A DNA stretch of 51,930 nt from an uncultured Eubacteriales bacterium (GCA_900548005.1 URIZ01000014.1:1-51930), one strand, 5' to 3'; counted from the stretch's first letter, positions 40,724 through 49,884 are shown. Program-made: numbers and translations. Notes: generated by a model not told the origin, from the sequence alone.

Positions 40724-42607
40724 ATGTCCAAAATCGAAGAGAAAATCGTTGCGGAAATCACCGCCGATTTCAAGAAAAGACAAGAGGCAAGACGCCCCAT
40801 AGAGCTGAATTGGCGACTCAATATGAATTTTGTCGTCGGCAATCAGTTTGCGCAGATTTCGTCAAAGGGCGACATCGAAGAAAGCGGCAAGGAGTATTTT
40901 TGGCAGGAAAGGGAAGTGTACAACCACATCGCGCCCATTCTCGAAACTCGTCTTGCAAAGCTCGGAAGAGTCAAGGCAAAAGCGCAGGTGCGCCCGGCAA
41001 CAAGCGATGACGAAGACGTGGCAAGCGCGTCCCTTGCTACAAAACTCATAGACGCCGTGTGCAAAGAGAACGACTTTTCTTCTCAACTTGCGCTTGCAAA
41101 CACTTGGAGCGAGATCACGGGAAGCGCGTTCTTCAAGGTGACGTGGGACGCAAACAAGGGACACTCGCTCGACGCAAGCGGAGAGATCAAGGAAGGGGAC
41201 GTGACAATCACGCTCTGTCCGCCGTTTGAGATTTTCCCCGAAGACATCGCAATCACCGACATCGACAAGCAATCGTCAATCATGCACGCAAAAGTGCTCA
41301 CCGCAAAGGAAGTCAAGCGTATATGGGGCAAGGACGTCAAGGGTGGCGACGTCAACGTGTTTTCCTTTGACAACGCGCAGGTGGGCGGCGGATTCGGATA
41401 CACCGCGTCCGTGCCCAAAATCGTCAGCGAAAAGAGAGAAGACAGCGTCACCGTCATTGAAAAATACGAAGCTCCCACTCACGAGTATCCCAACGGCAGA
41501 TTGATTATCGTTGCGGGCGACACGTTGTTGTATCAAGGGGATATGCCCTATCTCAACGGCGAAGACGGCGTGCGCGGATATCCGTTTTCAAAGCAGGTGT
41601 GCATAGACAATCTCACCAACTTTTTCGGCACGAGCGTGGTGGAGCGCATCATCCCCGTGCAGAGAGCCTACAACACCGTCAAGAACAGAAAACACGAGTT
41701 TATGAACAGAATGGCGGTGGGCGTTATGGCGGTTGAAGACGGCTCGGTGGACACCGACAACCTCGAAGAAGAAGGACTGCCGCCCGGAAAAGTGGTGGTG
41801 TACAGACAGGGTAGCACGCCGCCGATTATGCTCTCGCCCACGCAAGTTCCGAGCGAGTTTTCTCGCGAAGAAGAAAAGCTACTCAACGAATTTGTGATGA
41901 TAAGCGGCGTGAGCGAGGTGACCACCTATTCTCAAGTGCCTGCCAACGTCGCGTCGGGCACTGCTATCTCACTTCTTTTGGAGCAAGACGATACGCGTAT
42001 CGCGCTCACGGCGGACAGCCTTAGAGAGAGCATAAAACGCATAAGCAAGCAAGTGTTGCGCCTGTATCGTCAGTTTGCAAAAGTGCCGAGAGTCAAGCGT
42101 ATAACGGGCGACAACGGCGATGTGGAAATCGCATCTTTTTGCGCCGGCAACATCGACAGCGAAGACATCGTATTCGATACGATCAGCGACATAGAAGACA
42201 CGCTGTCGGCAAGACGCGCCATGGTGTACGACTTGCTCAAACTCGGTCTTTTTGCAGACGAAAACGGAAAACTCAACGCAAGCACGAAAGCGAGATTGTT
42301 TGAAATTCTCGGTTTCGGCAACTGGGAAGACGGCAGAAACAACGACGAGATTCACAGAAAGAAAGCACTCAAAGAAAACATGGAGCTTGAAAAGAAAGAC
42401 GTGCCGGTTGACGTGTATGACGATCACGCTTTGCACATCGAAGAACACATCAGAGCGTGCGTGTCCGTAAAGTGCGTGCGCAACAAAGAGATGAGAGATA
42501 GAGTGGCAAATCACATAGCAAAGCACAGCGAGCTTGCAAGACTGTCGCAAGACGTTGAAAATCTCAAAAGGCAATTTGACGAGAGCAAAGACAAGGAGAG
42601 CGTATGA
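40724..42607 (+). CDS. Portal protein, P22-like
   Basis: A 627-residue protein that would form the dodecameric ring through which DNA enters the capsid. Signs: an N-terminal helical part with LNWRLNMNFVVGNQF, the ETRLAKLGRVKAKAQVRP region, the GTSVVERIIPVQRAYN...KNRKHEFMNR helix and a long C-terminal coiled region. Length (P22 portal 725), position between terminase and scaffold, and pattern match the P22-type portal family. An AGGAGA site lies 7 bases before the ATG, and the stop overlaps the next gene. Confidence 0.85.
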   Translation: MSKIEEKIVAEITADFKKRQEARRPIELNWRLNMNFVVGNQFAQISSKGDIEESGKEYFWQEREVYNHIAPILETRLAKLGRVKAKAQVRPATSDDEDVASASLATKLIDAVCKENDFSSQLALANTWSEITGSAFFKVTWDANKGHSLDASGEIKEGDVTITLCPPFEIFPEDIAITDIDKQSSIMHAKVLTAKEVKRIWGKDVKGGDVNVFSFDNAQVGGGFGYTASVPKIVSEKREDSVTVIEKYEAPTHEYPNGRLIIVAGDTLLYQGDMPYLNGEDGVRGYPFSKQVCIDNLTNFFGTSVVERIIPVQRAYNTVKNRKHEFMNRMAVGVMAVEDGSVDTDNLEEEGLPPGKVVVYRQGSTPPIMLSPTQVPSEFSREEEKLLNEFVMISGVSEVTTYSQVPANVASGTAISLLLEQDDTRIALTADSLRESIKRISKQVLRLYRQFAKVPRVKRITGDNGDVEIASFCAGNIDSEDIVFDTISDIEDTLSARRAMVYDLLKLGLFADENGKLNASTKARLFEILGFGNWEDGRNNDEIHRKKALKENMELEKKDVPVDVYDDHALHIEEHIRACVSVKCVRNKEMRDRVANHIAKHSELARLSQDVENLKRQFDESKDKESV

Positions 42608-43356
42608 AAAAAGAAGACGTTGAAAGAGCAATCAAAGACGGCGTGGAAAACGCCGCCGCAAGCATAGTGTCCGATGAGATTGCAAATGCCATAATGAGCG
42701 GTGATTTGCAAAAAGACGAGTTGAGCGTATCAAAAGACGATGATAAACATCAAGATATGCAAAATGAAGAGAAATCAAGCGACAAGCAGGATAGCAGCGA
42801 TCAAGGCAAGTCGCAAGATGATACAGACGAGCAAAAACAACAAAATCTCGGCAAGTTTAAGAACCCGCAAGAGCTGTTGCGAGCATACGGCGAGCTGGAA
42901 AAAGAGTTCACGAGAAAATCTCAAAAGCTCAAAGAGCTTGAGTCGGGCGTGGACAAAAACGAAGAGATGAACGAGCAAAAATGGAAAGAAGCGGCGGACA
43001 AGTTTTTTCAGCAAACCCCGAGCGCAAAACCGTTTGCCCGCGAAATCGCAAGCAAAATCATGCAAGAGCCGTCTTTGAAAAAGGACGCAAACTGTTTCAA
43101 TGTGGCTCTGACGCAGGTTTTGATCGACAAATTCCGCACGCCCGAGCAACTGATGCAAGACGGACAATTCTTGAACGACTACGTGCTTTCAAGCGACGTT
43201 GTAAAGAGCAAAGTGATCGAACAATACCTTCGCTCTTTGAAAGAAGGACTGCCGCCAAAAACTTTGGCTGACGACGGTCTTGCTTGCGTGTCGCCAACAA
43301 GAAAACCCAAAACCGTGGAAGAAGCAGGGATTATGTTTTTGAAAAACAACGAATAA
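42604..43356 (+). CDS. Scaffold-like head assembly protein
   Basis: A 250-residue, highly charged protein placed between portal and capsid, exactly where scaffold genes lie in P22-like phages. Residues 40-85 are Asp/Gln/Ser-rich and disordered; residues 88-125 have NPQELLRAYGELEKEFTRKS followed by a heptad-rich helix. The C-terminal half is helical with a basic end. Scaffold proteins are poorly conserved, so the call rests on position, charge and helix content. It overlaps the portal gene by 4 bases (ATGA). Confidence 0.7.
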   Translation: MKKEDVERAIKDGVENAAASIVSDEIANAIMSGDLQKDELSVSKDDDKHQDMQNEEKSSDKQDSSDQGKSQDDTDEQKQQNLGKFKNPQELLRAYGELEKEFTRKSQKLKELESGVDKNEEMNEQKWKEAADKFFQQTPSAKPFAREIASKIMQEPSLKKDANCFNVALTQVLIDKFRTPEQLMQDGQFLNDYVLSSDVVKSKVIEQYLRSLKEGLPPKTLADDGLACVSPTRKPKTVEEAGIMFLKNNE

Positions 43357-43371
43357 AAAGGAGACAACATT

Positions 43372-44754
43372 ATGGTTACAATTTCAAACGCGGATAAGGC
43401 TCTGAAAACCTTTTATCTGGGCGTACTTGCCGACCAACTCAACGTCGGCGTCAATCCGCTCTTTGCAAAAATCGCTCAAACTTCAAGCGACGTGTGGGGC
43501 AAAGAAGTCAAGAAACTTGCGCCCTACGGCATCAACGGCGGCGTGGGCAGCGGTGAAGAAAACGACAATCTTCCCCAAAGCGGCGGCAACAATTATGCGC
43601 AATTCACACTCACGCTCAAAAACCTTTTCGGCAAAATCGAGCTTTCGGACAAGGCGATCAGAGCCTCTCAAAACAGCGCGGGAGCATTTGTCAACTTGCT
43701 CAACGCAGAAATGGAAGGCTTGCTCAAAGCCAGCAAATTCAACTTCGGACGTATGCTCTACGGCGACGGCACGGGACTTATCGCAACCACGGTTGCGGCA
43801 ACCACTGCAAACAAAAATCAAATCACCGTTGACTCTATCAAGGGCATCATCGAGGGCATGACAATCGATATGTATTCTGCACAAGGCGCAAAAGACACCG
43901 TTTTCTCGGGCGCAAGAGTCACGTCTATCGACAGAGCAAACAAGGTGGTCACTTTGAGCGCGACGGCATCCACTCAATACGGCGCAGGCTACAAGATCTA
44001 CGTGCAAGGCTCCAGAAACAACGAAATCACCGGTCTTGAAGCGATCTTTGGCGACAGCGAGTATATCTACGGGCTCAAGAGAAGCGACTATTCCTTCCTC
44101 AAACCCTACACCAAGACCGTCAATTCGGCAGTGAGCATAAGCGCGATCCAAGACGCAATCGACGTTGTGGAAGAAACTTCGGGCGGCGCAATTGACTTTA
44201 TCGTCACCTCCTACAAGATGAGAAAGCAATACGTTGACGCGCTTTGCAAAAACCGCACCAACATCGACTATCTCACCCTTGACGGCGGCTACAAGGCACT
44301 TTCCTATTCGGGCATTCCGTTTGTTGCGGACAGATTTGTCAAGGACAACGACATGTACCTTCTCAACAGCGCGGACTTCAAGCTCCATCAGCTTTGCGAC
44401 TGGCGTTGGCTCGAAGGCGAGGGCGGCACGGTGCTCCACCAAGTTGCAGGCAAAGCGTGCTATAGCGCAACGCTCGTCAAATACGCCGATCTTCTTTGCG
44501 AGCGTCCGATGGGACAGGCAAAACTCACCTTCAACGGCTCTACCGCATCGGGCGACTACTTCACGGTGTCCTTCGATTCGGACGGCGGCAGCGCGGTGGC
44601 AAGTCAAATCGTGCTCCCGGGCGGATGCGCGGTGAAGCCCGCAACTCCCACCAAAGCCGGCAAATCCTTTGACGAATGGACGTTGAACGGCAAGTCCTAC
44701 GCTTTCTCCACTCCCGTCAACTCCGACATCACTCTCAAAGCGACTTGGTTGTGA
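43372..44754 (+). CDS. Major capsid protein with C-terminal InlB-type repeat
   Basis: A 460-residue protein. Residues 1-385 are a phage major capsid protein of the HK97 fold group: an N-terminal region (ADKALKTFYLGVLADQLN), KNLFGKIELSDKAIRAS, FNFGRMLYGDGTG, a central domain ending YKALSYSGIPFVADRF, and LHQLCDWRWLEG. Residues 394-460 are a different unit: YFTVSFDSDGGSAVASQ, TPTKAGKSFDEW and SDITLKATW, the signature of the InlB B-repeat (Listeria-Bacteroides repeat) family known from surface proteins. It is likely displayed on the particle surface. AAAAAGGAG gives a strong ribosome site, fitting high expression. Confidence 0.85.
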   Translation: MVTISNADKALKTFYLGVLADQLNVGVNPLFAKIAQTSSDVWGKEVKKLAPYGINGGVGSGEENDNLPQSGGNNYAQFTLTLKNLFGKIELSDKAIRASQNSAGAFVNLLNAEMEGLLKASKFNFGRMLYGDGTGLIATTVAATTANKNQITVDSIKGIIEGMTIDMYSAQGAKDTVFSGARVTSIDRANKVVTLSATASTQYGAGYKIYVQGSRNNEITGLEAIFGDSEYIYGLKRSDYSFLKPYTKTVNSAVSISAIQDAIDVVEETSGGAIDFIVTSYKMRKQYVDALCKNRTNIDYLTLDGGYKALSYSGIPFVADRFVKDNDMYLLNSADFKLHQLCDWRWLEGEGGTVLHQVAGKACYSATLVKYADLLCERPMGQAKLTFNGSTASGDYFTVSFDSDGGSAVASQIVLPGGCAVKPATPTKAGKSFDEWTLNGKSYAFSTPVNSDITLKATWL

Positions 44755-44755
44755 T

Positions 44756-45055
44756 ATGGAACTCGTTTTGGTCAAAGACGATCTTTTCCACGTGGCGAAA
44801 CGTCTAAGACAAATCGATTCTCGCTATCGGGTGTATTTCAACAGACGACTTTTCAGGTTTGAGATACACGTTCAAGGGGCAATGCAGATTGCGTTGCCCT
44901 TTGACCGCCTTGACGAGCGCAGTGTGGAGTACGTGCGAAAAACCAGAGTGGAAAATCTCGACGCGCTCACAAAAGAGATCGAGCTTGACAACGCAAAAAT
45001 CGAGAAAAGACGGCAGGACGAACTATTGAAAAAGATAGGGGGTATGAATGTATGA
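44756..45055 (+). CDS. Small phage-module protein (head region)
   Basis: A 99-residue protein beginning MELVLVKDDLFHVAKRLRQID, with a beta-rich first half (RYRVYFNRRLFRFEIHV) and a charged helical second half. It begins 1 base after the capsid stop and overlaps the next gene. I recognise no family; by position it could be a head-completion or decoration protein. Confidence 0.65.
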   Translation: MELVLVKDDLFHVAKRLRQIDSRYRVYFNRRLFRFEIHVQGAMQIALPFDRLDERSVEYVRKTRVENLDALTKEIELDNAKIEKRRQDELLKKIGGMNV

Positions 45056-45600
45056 AAATAAAAAACGTGATAGGTGAGTGCCTTGTGCGTGCAGGCAAGG
45101 ACGATTTTGTGGACAATCCGTCTTTGACGGACGAGCAAAAGGAGTTGCAAAACAGACTGCTTGCGTGCGTCAATATCGCGTATAGGGAAATCGTGTCCAA
45201 ATATCTTCCGCTTATATATGAAGAGCAAGTCGTTTTTCAAGACGGCAAGTGCCTTGCAAAATCCCTGTCCAAGAAGATTATCTTCCCCGTGCGCGTCAAG
45301 GTGGGCGACTCGGTGAAGGCTTTCAAGACAAGCGCGGACGCGATCTTATGCTCGTATTCGGGCGACGCAACGCTTGTGTATGCGTATATGCCGGACAAGG
45401 ACTTTGCAATCACCGACGAGATTGACGACTTGCGCATCACACGCTCTTGCCTTGTCAACGGCGCGCTTGCGGAATACTATTTCCAAAACAAAGTGTTTGA
45501 CCTTGCAAAGAGTTTCGACGCGGATTTCAGAGCGGAAACGGGCATACTGCGCTACAAGGGCAGGAGCGTGATCGTCAAAAGAAGGGGGTGGCTTGCGTGA
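45052..45600 (+). CDS. Head-to-tail adaptor-like protein (P22 gp4-like position)
   Basis: A 182-residue protein with an N-terminal helical part (LTDEQKELQNRLLACVNIAYREIVSKYLP in outline) and a middle beta-rich part (VFQDGKCLAKSLSKKIIFPVRV). The pattern and the gene position after the capsid resemble head-tail connector or tail-tube A proteins of podoviruses such as P22 gp4. Similarity is judged from order, not alignment. It overlaps both neighbours by 4 bases. Confidence 0.6.
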   Translation: MKIKNVIGECLVRAGKDDFVDNPSLTDEQKELQNRLLACVNIAYREIVSKYLPLIYEEQVVFQDGKCLAKSLSKKIIFPVRVKVGDSVKAFKTSADAILCSYSGDATLVYAYMPDKDFAITDEIDDLRITRSCLVNGALAEYYFQNKVFDLAKSFDADFRAETGILRYKGRSVIVKRRGWLA

Positions 45601-47033
45601 AGAACGTTCCCGTGAGAAAAATGCGCGTGCAAGTGGGATTTAAGGGCTTGGCAAACTCGCTTGACGAGAGCGTGCTCGATCCCGAATATGCCAAAAGTTG
45701 CGTCAATTTTTCCTTTGACAAAGGCGTGTTGACGGGCAAAATCGGCATCGAAAACGCAAGCGGATTTTATGATTTTCCAAGCGTAGACCGCCACGACTTT
45801 CCCGCATTTGAAAGCGGCAAGAAGATAAAACAAGCCTTTCTTTATCGGCGCATAACCGCTGACGGGAAAAGCGGCGACAGGATTGTGGCAAGGCTATCCG
45901 ACGGCACGTTTTATTATACGGACGTGCACGGCGAAGACACGTGGCACAAGATAGAGTCGCTTGTCATGGCAGGGGACGTGGACGCTGTCAACTACAACTA
46001 CAAGAGCAACGACGTTTTGCTCTTGTCATCGGCGTTTGACGGGCTGTATCTCATCAAGGACAACATGGCTCTTGTGTGTGACAAAGCGCCCAAGTTCACT
46101 TCCGTTGCCGTGCACAACGAAAGGGTGTTCGGCACGGTGAGCGGAGTCAACAATCAGGTGTGGTTTTCAGACGATTTCGATCCTGCCAACTGGAACGTGT
46201 CTTTGACAGAGGCCGGCTATATCAACTTTGCAGACGATCTCGGGCAAGCAATCAAAGCGGTGTCTTTTCAAGGCTACCTTTTTGTGTTCAGAGAGTACGG
46301 CATAATGCGACTCACCGCCTATGGTGATCAAAGCGACTTTGTGCTGAAAAAGATGTTTACAGATACGGGGCGTATATATAAAGATACGATTGTGCTGTGT
46401 GGCGACTCAATCATCTTCCTTGCCGAAGACGGTTTGTACGCCTTCAACGGCTATGAAACAACGCGTATCGGCAAAGAACTCCCGCAAATTTCGGGCAAGA
46501 ACAAAGCGTGCGGCGGTTATCTTGACGGCAAGTATTTTTTGTCTTGCTCGCTCAAAGACGAGAGCGGAAATCTTGTCGGCGCACTTGTGAGATATGACCT
46601 GAAAACAAGGACAATATCCTTGCTCACGGGGGTGCAAATCACGGGGATGTGCCCTGTCAAAGTGCACAACGGATCTTGCCTTGTTTTCACTCTTGACGGC
46701 GGTTTTGCAAACAGGCTCGGACAAGCCGCGGAAAACGGAAAAGTGTTTTCGACCGCGACGAAAAAGGTGTACAAAAGCCCTGAAAATATCTTGTCCGCGC
46801 CAAGCATAAAGACGGTGCGCAGCGTGTCGTTTGTCAGCAAATATCCGCTGACTTTGCGGCTTGTGGCAGACGGCAAAAAGAGCGAATACAAGGTGCAGGG
46901 CAAGGATGAGATGCAGACAGTTGCGTGCGAAAAGAGTGGCAGCGTCATATCTTTTGAGATAGAAACAAACGAGCAAAACGCGTACGTGTCGCCGCTTATC
47001 GTCACGCTTGACGTCACAAGGGGGCAGGTATGA
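45597..47033 (+). CDS. Tail accessory protein, beta-propeller-like (P22 gp10-like position)
   Basis: A 478-residue protein rich in beta strands: repeated blades with DGTFYYTDVHGEDTW, NQVWFSDDFDPANW, GYLFVFREYGIMRL, DSIIFLAEDGLYAFNG. It resembles the propeller-type tail hub or tail accessory proteins (gp10 group) of P22-like podoviruses. The start GTG 45597 overlaps the previous stop (GTGA) and lies 8 bases after an AGAAGGGGG site; a GTG at 45588 is also in frame. No enzymatic motif is seen. Confidence 0.65.
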   Translation: MKNVPVRKMRVQVGFKGLANSLDESVLDPEYAKSCVNFSFDKGVLTGKIGIENASGFYDFPSVDRHDFPAFESGKKIKQAFLYRRITADGKSGDRIVARLSDGTFYYTDVHGEDTWHKIESLVMAGDVDAVNYNYKSNDVLLLSSAFDGLYLIKDNMALVCDKAPKFTSVAVHNERVFGTVSGVNNQVWFSDDFDPANWNVSLTEAGYINFADDLGQAIKAVSFQGYLFVFREYGIMRLTAYGDQSDFVLKKMFTDTGRIYKDTIVLCGDSIIFLAEDGLYAFNGYETTRIGKELPQISGKNKACGGYLDGKYFLSCSLKDESGNLVGALVRYDLKTRTISLLTGVQITGMCPVKVHNGSCLVFTLDGGFANRLGQAAENGKVFSTATKKVYKSPENILSAPSIKTVRSVSFVSKYPLTLRLVADGKKSEYKVQGKDEMQTVACEKSGSVISFEIETNEQNAYVSPLIVTLDVTRGQV

Positions 47034-47194
47034 ACATCAACGAAATATTGGCGGATATAGAAGAGATTCTCGCAAGAGTCGCCGCTCTTGAAAAGAAAAC
47101 CAAAAATATCGGCGCGCAAGTGACGGATATAGTCGCCGCAATGAACGGCAAGCTGCAAGCCTCCGCCGATTCCACCGATAAGGAGACAAAATGA
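47030..47194 (+). CDS. 54-residue coiled-coil protein
   Basis: A short gene: MNINEILADIEEILARVAAL and onward, 54 residues, with a heptad pattern for about the first 40. It begins in an ATGA overlap with the propeller gene, has AAGGGGGCAGGT upstream, and ends in an ATGA overlap with the next gene. Both overlaps support a real gene. It may be a small trimeric coiled-coil tail component. Confidence 0.65.
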   Translation: MNINEILADIEEILARVAALEKKTKNIGAQVTDIVAAMNGKLQASADSTDKETK

Positions 47195-48219
47195 CAACAT
47201 CTATATGGGACGAAATAAAGGATTTGTTCAAGACGGACAAACAACTCGAAGAAGAAAGACAGCGCAAAATCAACGACGCTCTCAACGCCGAAAACTCCGT
47301 TGTGGACAAACTCAAAGAACTTGAAAAACAATACAACGATTCCTTGCCAAAGGAAGAAGCACCCGATCTCGACGCGCTGTTCCCCAAGGATTCGGGACTT
47401 AAAGAGATCGAATATACGCCAAGGAGCGATGAAGACATCGTGTCCGCCGCTATGAAAGAAAACGCCTATGACAAGGGTGTGAAGAAAAGCCAAATCGAAG
47501 ACAAATACGCAAAGGCTATCGGCGCGCTCGAAGGCGACAAAAAGTCGGCAAAACAGAACTTGACAGAGAGCTATGCAAATCTTGAGAAACTCTATTCGCA
47601 ACTAAGAGAAAACTCACTCAACGACTCGATCAAACGCGGTATGGCAAGATCGAGCGTTGCAAGCGACAAACTCTCCGCTCTCGACTCGGCGCACGTCGGG
47701 GCGGCAGGCGACATCGAAAGGGGATATGCAGAGAACGTGGCAAAAATCGACGGCGATATCTCCGCGCTTGAAAAGGAGCTCGGCGGCGCGCTCGATCAGC
47801 TTGACGTCAAGAGCGCAAGCGAACTTGAAGACCGCATCCAAAAGCTCAAAGACGAAAGGGACGCAAAGGTCAAAGAATACGAGAAGTACAACAACGAGGT
47901 GAGAGTCAAAAACGACAAGTACGCGCTTGAACGCGAAAACAAAATCGCAGACTATCTTGCCCAAAAAGAAAAGGAAAAAGCCGAAAAGGAAAAGGCGCAA
48001 CAAGCCTATGAAAAAGAAAACGGTTATTCGGGCGAGAAACTCGACAACTATTCAAAACGCTATCAGCTTGCCTACGATTTTTACAGCTCGCTTTCTCCCG
48101 ACGTTGCCGTTGACGCTCTCAAAGCGTCGCCCAACATGAAGTATTATCTGGGCGTGTATTATGACAAACTTATGTCATCGCTCAAAACAAGAGCCAACAC
48201 CTCTCGCCGCTATTTCTAA
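47191..48219 (+). CDS. Long coiled-coil protein ending the phage-like module
   Basis: A 342-residue protein with almost continuous heptads: KQLEEERQRKINDALNAENS, later ELEDRIQKLKDERDAKVKEY and KEKEKAEKEKAQQAYEKENG. Residues 125-200 contain an Ala/Ser-rich segment (RGMARSSVASDKLSALDSAH). The C-terminus (LAYDFYSSLSPDVAVDALKASPNM) is a separate helical part. By position it corresponds to the needle or ejection proteins of P22-like phages, but no homology is claimed. AAGGAG lies 5 bases before ATG 47191. A strong terminator follows. Confidence 0.65.
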   Translation: MTTSIWDEIKDLFKTDKQLEEERQRKINDALNAENSVVDKLKELEKQYNDSLPKEEAPDLDALFPKDSGLKEIEYTPRSDEDIVSAAMKENAYDKGVKKSQIEDKYAKAIGALEGDKKSAKQNLTESYANLEKLYSQLRENSLNDSIKRGMARSSVASDKLSALDSAHVGAAGDIERGYAENVAKIDGDISALEKELGGALDQLDVKSASELEDRIQKLKDERDAKVKEYEKYNNEVRVKNDKYALERENKIADYLAQKEKEKAEKEKAQQAYEKENGYSGEKLDNYSKRYQLAYDFYSSLSPDVAVDALKASPNMKYYLGVYYDKLMSSLKTRANTSRRYF

Positions 48220-48240
48220 AATTTGCGGTGTTTGAGGTAT

Positions 48241-48270
48241 AAAAAAGTCCGCAGCGTTGCGGACTTTTTT
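48241..48270. terminator. Terminator of the phage-like module
   Basis: AAAAAAGTCCGCA and TGCGGACTTTTTT form a 13-bp stem around a 4-base loop, 21 bases after the last module gene. The symmetric A- and T-runs make it work in both directions, so it also serves the converging pepV gene. Confidence 0.93.
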
Positions 48271-48328
48271 GTCGTTGATTTTTATATTCTTTTTTCAAAA
48301 GTTTTATTTGAAAGTTATGTTGAAAGCG

Positions 48329-49714
48329 TCATTTGAAGGACACTTCGTTGACAAGGTCTTTGTATGCCGTGCAGTAGATTTCAAAGATAGCTTTTATCGC
48401 GTCAAGGGAGATGCGCTCGTTGGGCTGGTGGATGATCATCTCGCCGTATCCGCTCATTTCCGGGCCGAACGCAACGCAGTTGGAAAACTCTCTTGCATAC
48501 GTGCCGCCGGGGGTGCAGATAGGCTTGCTTTCAACGTCGCCCGTGACCTTGCGATATGCATCCACAAGCACTTGAATCATCTTGGAATCGGGATCGATTT
48601 TGAAGCCCTTGGAATCGGACATAAAAACGATTTCCACACCGTTTTCGCACTTTAACGTGTCTTTTATGCGGCTCAACATAGTGTTTGTGTCGGTTGAGAA
48701 GGGAAGACGAGAATTGATTTTGATTGAATACTTGCCGTTTTCAAACGTGCAAAGTCCAACGTTGACGGCAATGTCTCCGTACTCGTCATGAGCGTAGCAA
48801 CCGAGTTTTTCGCCGTGTACGCAAGTGGAGATATAGGTGTTGTATATGCGCACAAATTCGCAATCCACAACGTCTTTGAGCGCGTCGAGAGAATATGAGA
48901 TTGCGTTGACGCCGCATTGGGGAATAGAGCCGTGCGCCGCCTTTCCGAACACCTTGAAGTCTATCTCTCCGCCACGAACGGTGTGGCTGCTCGCAACGCT
49001 GTTTTTGAGCAGTTTGCCTTCGATTTCATCGGCGATTTTCAGCGCGTTTTCCTTGCTTGTTTCAAGCGTGAAAGTGCAGATGTCGGGCACTGCGTTGATC
49101 ACGATGCCGCCGTCAAGTCGCACGAGTTTTACGTCCTTGCCGCAATCGGATTTGCCTTTAAGCTCGATGCTGTTTATGGTCTTTTCCGCAAAAATCACGG
49201 GAAATTCAGAGTCGGGCGAAACGCCGTATGAGATAGGCTCGTCCACTTCGAGATAGTGCTCCATGCACTTCGAGCCGGTCTCTTCGTTGCAGCCGAAAAT
49301 CACGCGAACACGCTTTGAAAACTTCATGCCATCGTCCATGAGAGCCTTGATTGCAAACAGCGAAATGATTGCAGGGCCTTTGTCGTCAATCGTGCCGCGC
49401 CCCCAAATCTCGCCGTCCACAAGCGCGCCCGAATAGGCAGGGTGAATCCAGCCGTCGCCTTCCGGCACGACGTCGAGATGCCCGACGATGCCCACGATTT
49501 CATCGCCTTCGCCCACTTCTGCATATCCGCAATATCCGTCAAGATTGGTGGTCTTGAAGCCGAGCTTGTCCGCCACCGACAGCATGTATTCGAGACATTG
49601 TTTGTTGCCTATGCCGAACGGGCCGCCTTCAACGGGCGTGTCGAGAACGGTCTTTATTCTCACCGCGTTTTGAATGGTTTCCACCATTTGCGGCAAATAT
49701 TTTTCAATATCCAT
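48329..49714 (-). CDS. pepV: Dipeptidase PepV (M20 family)
   Basis: A 461-residue di-zinc peptidase on the minus strand that cleaves dipeptides, such as those from imported peptides. The metal and catalytic motifs are present: VGHLDVVPEGDGW, GRGTIDDKGP and NEETGSKCMEHY, with a later histidine near FGKAAHGSIPQ. EGGPFGIGNKQCLEYML is typical of the PepV branch. The length is normal. An AAGGAG site precedes ATG 49714 and a good promoter lies at 49745-49773. It is divergent from the preQ1 transporter. Confidence 0.93.
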   Translation of the reverse strand: MDIEKYLPQMVETIQNAVRIKTVLDTPVEGGPFGIGNKQCLEYMLSVADKLGFKTTNLDGYCGYAEVGEGDEIVGIVGHLDVVPEGDGWIHPAYSGALVDGEIWGRGTIDDKGPAIISLFAIKALMDDGMKFSKRVRVIFGCNEETGSKCMEHYLEVDEPISYGVSPDSEFPVIFAEKTINSIELKGKSDCGKDVKLVRLDGGIVINAVPDICTFTLETSKENALKIADEIEGKLLKNSVASSHTVRGGEIDFKVFGKAAHGSIPQCGVNAISYSLDALKDVVDCEFVRIYNTYISTCVHGEKLGCYAHDEYGDIAVNVGLCTFENGKYSIKINSRLPFSTDTNTMLSRIKDTLKCENGVEIVFMSDSKGFKIDPDSKMIQVLVDAYRKVTGDVESKPICTPGGTYAREFSNCVAFGPEMSGYGEMIIHQPNERISLDAIKAIFEIYCTAYKDLVNEVSFK

Positions 49715-49744
49715 AGGAAAACTCCTTGTTTGTGTGTTGACAAA

Positions 49745-49773
49745 ATTATAGCACCGCCGAGAAAAACTATCAA
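49745..49773 (-). promoter_or_regulatory. Promoter of pepV
   Basis: Read on the minus strand: TTGATA, a 17-base spacer and TATAAT (ATTATA at 49745-49750 and TATCAA at 49768-49773 on the + strand). Confidence 0.8.
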
Positions 49774-49831
49774 TGCTTTCACAGCCGAAATGTAAAAATA
49801 TATTATATTGTTCGCGCGCGTGCGTAAAGCG

Positions 49832-49860
49832 TTGACATGCCTATTTTTTAGTGCTACAAT
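49832..49860 (+). promoter_or_regulatory. Promoter of the preQ1-controlled operon
   Basis: TTGACA (49832-49837) and TACAAT (49855-49860), spacer 17 bases. Transcription would start near 49867 and run straight into the riboswitch. Confidence 0.85.
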
Positions 49861-49884
49861 ACGCTTGCAAAAATCGAATGCGAA

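Noticed and set aside
43483..44775. Minus-strand open frame of 430 codons opposite the capsid gene.
   Set aside because: It is a shadow frame: Arg/Cys/Val-rich, no start context, antisense to a well-supported gene.
38746..48328. Attachment sites flanking the phage-like module.
   Set aside because: I compared 38746-38877 with 48220-48328 and found no direct repeat beyond A/T-rich chance matches; there is no integrase or tRNA gene.
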